Assembly (NCBI GenBank): GCA_005406025.1
Contig: BGZK01000011.1
Span: 310,001-374,000 of the forward strand
Direction of reading: 5' to 3'
Length of the DNA: 64,000 bases
DNA from: Eumeta japonica
Taxonomy: Eukaryota; Arthropoda; Insecta; Lepidoptera; Psychidae
Of the stretch, positions 57,246 to 64,000 are shown piece by piece. The first letter of the stretch is position 1. Every line of letters begins with the position of its first letter. The notes beneath the pieces are model-generated. The model did not search any database and was not told the origin of the DNA. It was given only the letters and a program-made list of their open reading frames with translations. The translations under genes and the position numbers were made by a program.

Positions 57246-59774
57246 AGAGTTTATTTTAGATAGATTGAAAAACTTATTCGGGATCTATTAGGGTGCAGGT
57301 TTGAGAAATTTAAATCAGTATTGTTTTCTGAAAGGTTTTGCAAGCCACAGAATCGCTAAATGTTACTAGAAAAGCACGCCCGTTTACACCAACATTCTGG
57401 ATTAAGTTACGATTCAAATATACTTGTAAAGGCTTGTAACATATTAATGATAACTTTTGCAATCAAAAATTGAATTAATCTTGGGAATCTAATTCGATGT
57501 GCGATGGATAGAATTCAACTGTAAGACAATTGGGAAAGAAAAAGTCCGTACAAGAATAAAAATGATTGAAGTAGTACAAGAAATCGATAGTTGCTTACGT
57601 TGCTCAGTTACCGATGACCATTGGGAAATAAAGTTTCCAAAGTGTCGACCACGTAATGTGGATTGTACCTTATTTAACATTATTTGTTTTCAATTATTAA
57701 TAAAAGAAAATTGTAGTAATGTACAAATGTTATCGAAAACAATATAAAACGAAAATAAATTATTATTCTAAATATTTTTAAGTTCTAGTTGCGACCTATA
57801 TTTTGTATTAAGTCAATTAAAATGTTATAGAAGATTATATGTAAAGTAGATTTATCGATTGTTAGAGGTTATTTACTTATTTTACATGTATGTATTCTCA
57901 TAAATATATTAAGCAAATACATTAAGCAAAAGTCTGTTTATTTGATAAATTAGTTTGAAAATTTGTTATTTATTAACAATATCAATGTTCTTTTATTTCA
58001 TTTTAGAAGGATTATACATACGTTACACCTTAAACGTTATCCAAATTGTCTCGCATTTTGGAGTAAAATGCAAACGTCGTTCATCGTTGTATGTAATGAA
58101 ACAATTTTTTATTTTTCGAAGAGTTTTTTATTGTGATTTGTAAGATGATAGCGTCTTTATGGATATAAAGGTAGCAATGTTTTGTTATCATGAGAAATAT
58201 GCATCTAAGATTAGAACATCAGCAGAAATTCGTTTCTTGCTCCGATGCGTCGTCTTGTAGATCTCGCCATGTGCTTAGTTGCATAGTTGTTAATAACAGA
58301 TAGAATCTGATTAATTATTGTTTTTGTGGAATTATAAATAAAACATGAGTACTAAATTTAAATTATTTTAAATAACGCGAAATAAAACAAAAGAAACTTT
58401 GCAGTATATTCATTGGTATTCGACATAACTAATCACGCTTCAAATTCAGCAGGAGTCTGTACCTCACAACTCACAAGTCACCTCACCTCTAGTGATTAAT
58501 CGCAACATATGGCTCAGTTTTCAATAATATGTGATTTAAATTCAAATTTTGCAATTGAAACTTGAATTAGGGAATTAAAATCCACCTACATTGTGGTGGA
58601 AATGCAAACAGTTACAACGTAATTCATTCTCATAATGTAACGATTTTAGGGACATTATAATGTTCATCAATGCTGGGGTCAGGAACAACAAAAAAAAAAG
58701 GAAAACTAAAGAAATTATCGCATATCTTTCAAAATGATTGTCAAACTATTGCACATTAAAATCTAAGTCCAATGACTCGAGTTTGTTTTTATTAGTGCAG
58801 TTTTTAAAAATGTTTCGCATTGCCTTATGAGATATGTACAAACATATAAATTAATGATTATTTATGTTTTGGTAATATGATTAAATAATGTGTTTAAAAA
58901 GTTTGAACTTTAAATAAATGGAACTCACAAATAACAATTTTATTTTGCAATAAACAAGTCGAATTTAATTGGTGGGTAACAAGTTTTATTATTACCATAA
59001 TAAATTGTCGTCAAAGTAAAACTCATTAAAAATATCTCGAAATTGCTAATTATCTTTTATACACATTATCACAATGTTGTCGTGTTCTTTGAAACATTCG
59101 ATTCCGAAGACACAACAATATAACTCCAATTAATTATATCTATCCGTCGATAGGAACTTTAAAGTGTTATAGATTTGACTGATAAACCAAAGAGTAAACA
59201 GGAGCATAAACGATAATCACAGAACGTGCACTTAACATGTTGCAGCATTGTTATTGTATTTTTCGTTCGTTTGTTTCAACGCAATAAATTATAATTGGAA
59301 CGCAATCGGTTCGTTGTATTTTGATAGAGTCGTTTTGAGCGATCGAGTTGATCATTAGTCTTTGTAGTTATGTTCTACGTTAATTGCCTACTACTTTGGC
59401 TTTTGTGTATTGTTTATAAATTCTTAATATAGGAAGTTATCACATTGTTTCTTATTTAAACGTTTCCTCTTCAATTAATAGCAGTAAACCTTTCAAGGCG
59501 AGCTTTAAAACTATCATTCGAAGACTAATAAGATAAATATTATTTGCATCTTAATCTATTAGATAAAATTGTATTTTTACAAACCGAAATATGAGTAGTT
59601 TTTTAAAGAGTGCACTTGCACTAAAATTAGTAAAAGGTAATGTCATTTAAAACACGACTTCGAGTGTTATTAAAGTCTAAAAAGTAAATTAACCCAATGA
59701 CAAATTATTTAACACTCATTTTATAATAAATTCAACGGACGTAAACGAACGTAATATTGTAATCATTATTAAAG
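57246..59774. other. Intergenic, AT-rich
   Basis: No gene is supported. The 82-codon frame at 57499-57747 (MRWIEFNCKTIGKEKVRTRI and onward) is somewhat protein-like and could be a LINE remnant, but I could not match it to a family. Confidence 0.4.
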
Positions 59775-59890
59775 TTAGGACACGAGCGTCAGTAGCTGAG
59801 AGGGCAGTTTGTTTTGCCTTCTAATCTTAATAATTCAGATTTAAATCCCGAGCACAGAAAAATCTGATTAGTGAGGTGTAACTTATATCA
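59775..59890 (+). repeat. Possible tRNA-derived SINE fragment
   Basis: GTAGCTGAGAGGG (A-box-like) and AGATTTAAATCCCGAGCAC (B-box-like) lie about 40 bp apart, the spacing of an RNA polymerase III internal promoter. The remainder is not alignable by eye. Confidence 0.35.
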
Positions 59891-60290
59891 AAGCCATTCC
59901 ATATTTCAAAAACAAATTAATCTGACGTGGTCATCACATCGGTGACAAAGGTCAGTATTAGGTCTCAGACCGCACCGTACCAGCATGGAGAGCTATTGGT
60001 TCCAGTCCCTCGCTTTGAAACCTCGCTTTGAAGCCTTAGACGACCGGTAATCAAGGACCCCACACAACAACAACGTTCGTTGTTGTATGGAGTCCTGCAC
60101 TCAACTCGTAGAAAACGATTTTTATCAAAGATAGGACTCAAGTAGAATGATTTTTGTCCCCAAAATCTATAATACAATCAATTAGCTATTCGTTGGCTCC
60201 GTTTTTCGAAGCGAAAATTTGATGACAAGCAAACGAACAAATATGAAAACAAATATTACAAGTTCAACAATATTAGGGTAATTATAAAAG
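59891..60290. other. Intergenic with repeat-like pieces
   Basis: Includes an adjacent duplication 'ctcgctttgaaacctcgctttgaagcc' (in two near-identical halves at 60010-60035) and an inverted ACAACAACGTTCGTTGTTGT palindrome at 60066-60085. No gene. Confidence 0.5.
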
Positions 60291-60299
60291 AAGTTTAGA

Positions 60300-60640
60300 T
60301 ATCACCAAACCGCAAGGGCTAGTCGGCGGAGAGTCTCTGTTCCTCGGCTACTCTGGCTCGCGACGTATGGCCGGTCGCCGCAATGGGCGGCGGGCAAATC
60401 TTTACAAATGCGCAGCGCTATCGCCTCGGCCGACCGGCCACGCTATTTCTCAGAGCGGCCACGGCCGGCGCCCTGAAAAATCACCGATTTATTTAACGTG
60501 CCCCGAGCTGAATGTCTCTATTCGGGTACCTCATCGCCGCGGTACCTGTCTCGATTACTGTCTCCTTTCTCTTCCGATTGTCGAAACGTGGATGGAGTCG
60601 AAATATACGACATTAGTTTTTATTTCGAACACGTCATAAT
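60300..60640. other. GC-rich island
   Basis: CpG-rich, with GGCCGGTCGCCGCAATGGGC and GGCCACGGCCGGCGCCCTGA. A 90-codon plus-strand frame results from low stop density. It lies directly beside copy C of the ~470-bp element. Candidate regulatory DNA. Confidence 0.4.
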
Positions 60641-60670
60641 TCTGGCCAAAAATACGTGGATATAAAAAAA

Positions 60671-61138
60671 AAATTTGGTTGCCTGTAAAGTCGGTATACG
60701 GGCGAAAGTTTTACGTGACAACGACTTTGAATGGTAAAATCATTTTAATGTGAATATTCATTCGTATAGTAGGAAGAAGGATGAAATAATAGTAACAATT
60801 TAAAACATTTATTTATACAAAGAATTATATTTAAAACATTAATTTATACAAAGAATCTCGCACTGAATTTCATATTAACAAAATTTTATTTTTACCTTTA
60901 CACATACATACGTATTTATATACAAATATACATACAATAACTTGCAATACATTTGCAAGCTATGCACACTCTAGTGCTGCGCGCGCGGCAGACCGATCAT
61001 AGTTGAGTGGGAGAGAGACGCAAGGCATTCGGCGGGCCTCTCTCTCGTTCGGTGACTCATCGTTACGTTACCGAGCGTTACACTTTTTCAAAGTGACTCC
61101 CAGCCGCAACCTAATTTAAGACGTTGTCACGTCAAAAA
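60671..61138 (+). mobile_element. ~470-bp interspersed element, copy C
   Basis: Same termini and body as copy A, essentially identical apart from a short deletion before CTCTAGTGCTGCGCG. Copies A, B and C are all in plus orientation. Confidence 0.85.
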
Positions 61139-61394
61139 ACAGACATGTTGTTGGTGGCCATTTAATTAAAGTAAATAAGGTTTAGTAAAGAATGAATCAG
61201 TCATTAGACTTTTTAAACGTTCTCTATTCATTTCGTTTCGATTGAGCTACGTCGACTGTTCACTGAATTAGTTGGTACATATTTATGCGGTATATAATTT
61301 AATTCAATTGAATATATATTTAATAACAAATATTAATGTAAATCTGTAAATATGCAATAACTCTAATGTTTATACGCCAAGTCGAAGAAACCAT

Positions 61395-61800
61395 TTCAAA
61401 AGTTTCCTCAGCTCTCGTCATTTCCTTTTCGTTCTCGAATCGTTCCCGTTCCGAATGCATTTCGATGCGCACGAAACTTTCGGCGGGCGTGTTTATCGGC
61501 TAATTTGTGGATTTGCATAATTCTCCCATGGCGGCGCTGTCCCCGGTGTTTACATTTCCCATGGCGTGCCGGCGGGCAGAGTGATCTCGTTATTTTAATC
61601 CCCATAGATAATTTTTCGATTCGTTGTGTCGGTGACCGCGGTTCGATGCGGCCGTTTAATTTCCTAAAGCACTATAAATATTGTGTTTAAGGCTGCGCGG
61701 ATTCTTCCGCCCTTTGTTCGTGGGGGGGACCGCCGGCAGTTCGGTGATTTAGAGGCGGTCTTCCATCATGGTGTAGGAAGAACGGCGATTTTTATCTCCC
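61395..61800. other. GC-rich island
   Basis: Contains GGCGGGCGTGTTTATCGGCT, CATGGCGGCGCTGTCCCCGG and GGGGGGGACCGCCGGCAG. Frames of 61-65 codons on both strands are composition-driven. The mixture of TTTATCGG, TGATTTAGAGG and CpG words fits a noncoding element. Confidence 0.4.
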
Positions 61801-63013
61801 TACAAAGGTCGCAAAAAACGCAAGTATGGGAACATTATTAAATTTTGAAAAAAAAAGTAGGGTAATTGACGTATTTAATATTTTTAATGACTCGATACTT
61901 TTGCGATGTTTGCAATGCAAAAGCTATTATAATTTATATGCTTATACATAATTGTGTGATCAACATTTCACTTGAATTTTGGTTTTATGTCAAAATACGT
62001 GGTTCTGCGAAAATTTTTGTTTGCTGAAATATAATCGAATATATTTTATAAATAATCTGTGATTAAGTTTTATTGTTTCTCTTAATATAATTTTATAAAC
62101 TATCGTATCGATTCGATACGTAAACATATGTATTCAATATTAGTTATAACATTTAAAGCAAATGTATTATTTATAAACCATGATGAAAATTAATCTTCTT
62201 TTCATAATATTCGATTTAAAGATTATTAAATAAAATTCAGTTTAACTGTTGTACATAAAGTTAAAATGGAAAGCTAAAATTAAAGACATAAATAATTTCT
62301 ATTCTAAAATTTGTATGGTATTCATAATAATTATTTATTAGTTTTCAAAAATTGTAATGTTATAATACTTGTAATCTGTACAATTATAGGCCGACATTTT
62401 TGCAAAAATTTGAGGCAAGGTTAAGCAGCTATATTTTTTGGATTATTGAATAAAATAGAAATCCCACTGCTAAAAATGAATTCTTGTCCGAGAGAAATAA
62501 ATGAATCAATTTGAAATAGTTGTATATAAGTTACATATTATATATATTAAAGACAACTTCATAAATATTAAATAGTGAATGAGTTAATTGACCTTCGTTA
62601 AATTCGATATAATAGACTTCAAACCCTTGGTAGCGTATTCCATCACCAATTTAAATTCAAATGACCCTAAGTTGTTAATGAATAGTGGCGTACTGTTGAT
62701 AAGGTTAAGTTGTTTTTGTTTTGTCTACGTGTTTTCTAAAAAAAATTTTTTTCTTATTAGAGATTATATCACAAACTTCTAAACAATATCGCATTGTATT
62801 GTACTGTGTTGATAACAATTAATTATTTAATATTGCCACGTTTTCATCTAAAGAATCAACAACATAGGAGATAAAGATATGACGGAAAATAACAATTCGG
62901 CCGTATCACATTAATTTAAAATAATTAAACAAATATTTGCATACGTAAGTGACAGCTATTGGGCATTTCTTGAGAATGTTTGGATGGTTATGGTACCGTA
63001 CAGACGGCATTAC

Positions 63014-63048
<35 letters not shown>

Positions 63049-63344
63049 AAAACTCGTACAAATAACACAATAATATACAACGTAGCCTATCAATACATAT
63101 TCGAACACAAGGGGATGAATCTAATCGGCATATCACACCTTATCATCATATATGTAAACCCGGTGACACACTTTTTCGTTATCATACCGCGCGGGCAAAC
63201 TTAGTTTTTTTTTTTTGTTTTACCGCTTGTTTTCAGTGTTCAGTTACGTACCAAAATGTCATATTCAAGGTACGAAAATAAATATAATTTTTCTTAAGCT
63301 TAAACTATAAGCTTTATCGCATAATAATGGGCAGTGATCCGAAG
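61801..63344. other. Intergenic, AT-rich
   Basis: Low-complexity AT-rich DNA with an (AT)n tract. No gene recognised. Confidence 0.5.
63016..63047. repeat. (AT)n microsatellite
   Basis: About 15 perfect TA units. Short frames rich in Ile/Tyr on both strands are artefacts of this repeat. Confidence 0.95.
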
Positions 63345-63565
63345 AATTATACAACCTTATTTTTGCTGAATGTCTTCATTCTACATCGGAAATACCATCA
63401 TCACCATTTTCATGGACGGCGTTCTACCACTATTCGCTTCATGCGCCATCTTCTGCTACGTACATCAAAACTTTGAAATGACCTACCTTCAGCAGTATTC
63501 CCTATCAACTATGACAAGAAGGTCTTGAAGAAAAGAGCCTATTCCTTCCTAAAATTTCGGAATAA
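63345..63565 (+). pseudogene. Non-LTR retrotransposon (LINE) C-terminal fragment, copy 2
   Basis: One plus-strand frame reads HRKYHHHHFHGRRSTTIRFM, then LLLRTSKL, a TGA where Trp is expected, and NDLPSAVFPINYDKKVLKKR. This matches the typical lepidopteran LINE ending (HxxHHxxxxxRSTTxRFxRxxLxRTSxLWNxLPSAVFPxxYD). It is the same family as 24490-24790 and better preserved. Confidence 0.75.
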
Positions 63566-64000
63566 AAATTGGAATAAAGGGCGGCGGTGATAAGCTCTTC
63601 TCAGCATTCTTCACTGTTTGTTTAATATATTACGTTAAGCAAATAAAAATAAATTGTTTGGTTTTAAGGAAGGTGACCTAAACTGTTTTTCACGGATTTT
63701 ACATTTATTAGCATTATTTAATACATGCTTTCATGTCATTTCATGGTAAAGAGTATTTGGTACCGTTTTCAGAAGGTTATTTTTACATCACAATATTTTT
63801 CCAAAAGTTCCTGACTACGATTATAGAACACTGACAAAAATATGTGTATTTTTAATTGTGGTGGCTAAACCGCGCCAGGTGTCTAGTATTGAGTTAATTT
63901 CAATTACATTACTCTATTCGTATTGACGATCATTCGTGTCATGGCCGTCGAGTAAAAAAACTATAAAAGTTAAAAAACCTATAATAACACTTTAATTAAA
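63566..64000. other. Window end, AT-rich, nothing recognised
   Basis: No feature supported. Confidence 0.5.

Noticed and set aside
57499..57747. 82-codon plus-strand frame (MRWIEFNCKTIGKEK...)
   Set aside because: Fairly protein-like, but the antisense strand is also open and I could not match a family; possibly a LINE remnant.
1..64000. CRISPR array, bacterial operon, origin or riboswitch
   Set aside because: Spliced eukaryotic gene and insect transposons exclude a prokaryotic source; the only regular array (35925-36530) has no spacers.
1..64000. tRNA, rRNA or known microRNA genes
   Set aside because: No complete cloverleaf, rRNA core or microRNA sequence that I know was seen. Hairpins found have loops or stems unlike standard microRNA precursors.

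Overview
This is nuclear DNA from an insect, almost certainly a moth or butterfly (Lepidoptera). It is AT-rich, with spliced genes on GT-AG introns, and about 43 kb has almost no genes. It also holds a typical lepidopteran set of repeats: mariner, a relative of moth piggyBac, RTE-type LINE pieces, a LINE/SINE tail with the motif ACGTCCxCTxxTGGACATAGG, and a hAT MITE. All calls were made by eye; no database search or gene-finder was run.

Region 1 (1-20,950). One multi-exon plus-strand gene dominates. I joined eleven exons by hand from reading frame, splice sites and phase (CDS 2057-20111, 502 residues). The product is recognisable as the PHF21A/PHF21B (BHC80) type of chromatin reader: an N-terminal coiled coil with a KRVVxxLRxxL block, an LGLVTH block followed by basic residues, a zinc-binding PHD-type module split over exons 9 and 10, and a C-terminal coiled coil. 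Family knowledge places such proteins in the LSD1/CoREST histone demethylase complex. The PHD module lacks the usual long loop before its last Cys pair. Introns 5 and 6 (about 6.1 kb each) are swollen by transposons, including a piggyBac-like element inserted inside a mariner, with both target-site duplications intact.

Region 2 (20,950-31,000). Repeats, GC-rich islands, an isolated 88-codon ORF, a likely 3'-terminal coding exon of an unidentified minus-strand gene (28088-28185, with a poly(A) signal behind it), and a broken copy of a multicopy arthropod gene family with a CYFC motif (29592-30543, minus).

Region 3 (31,000-64,000). I find no confident gene. The region holds a near-perfect 298-bp tandem duplication, a 54-bp minisatellite that reads as an 18-residue repeat in one minus-strand frame, several strong hairpins, a complete 521-bp hAT-type MITE, an RTE reverse transcriptase remnant and iterated LINE/SINE tails. 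About a dozen short GC-rich islands stand out from the AT-rich background. They resemble the conserved noncoding elements found around developmental regulators, but that is inference.

A ~470-bp interspersed element occurs four times (17.1, 23.4, 27.4 and 60.7 kb). Three copies are almost identical, so it was active recently. I cannot assign it to a known superfamily.
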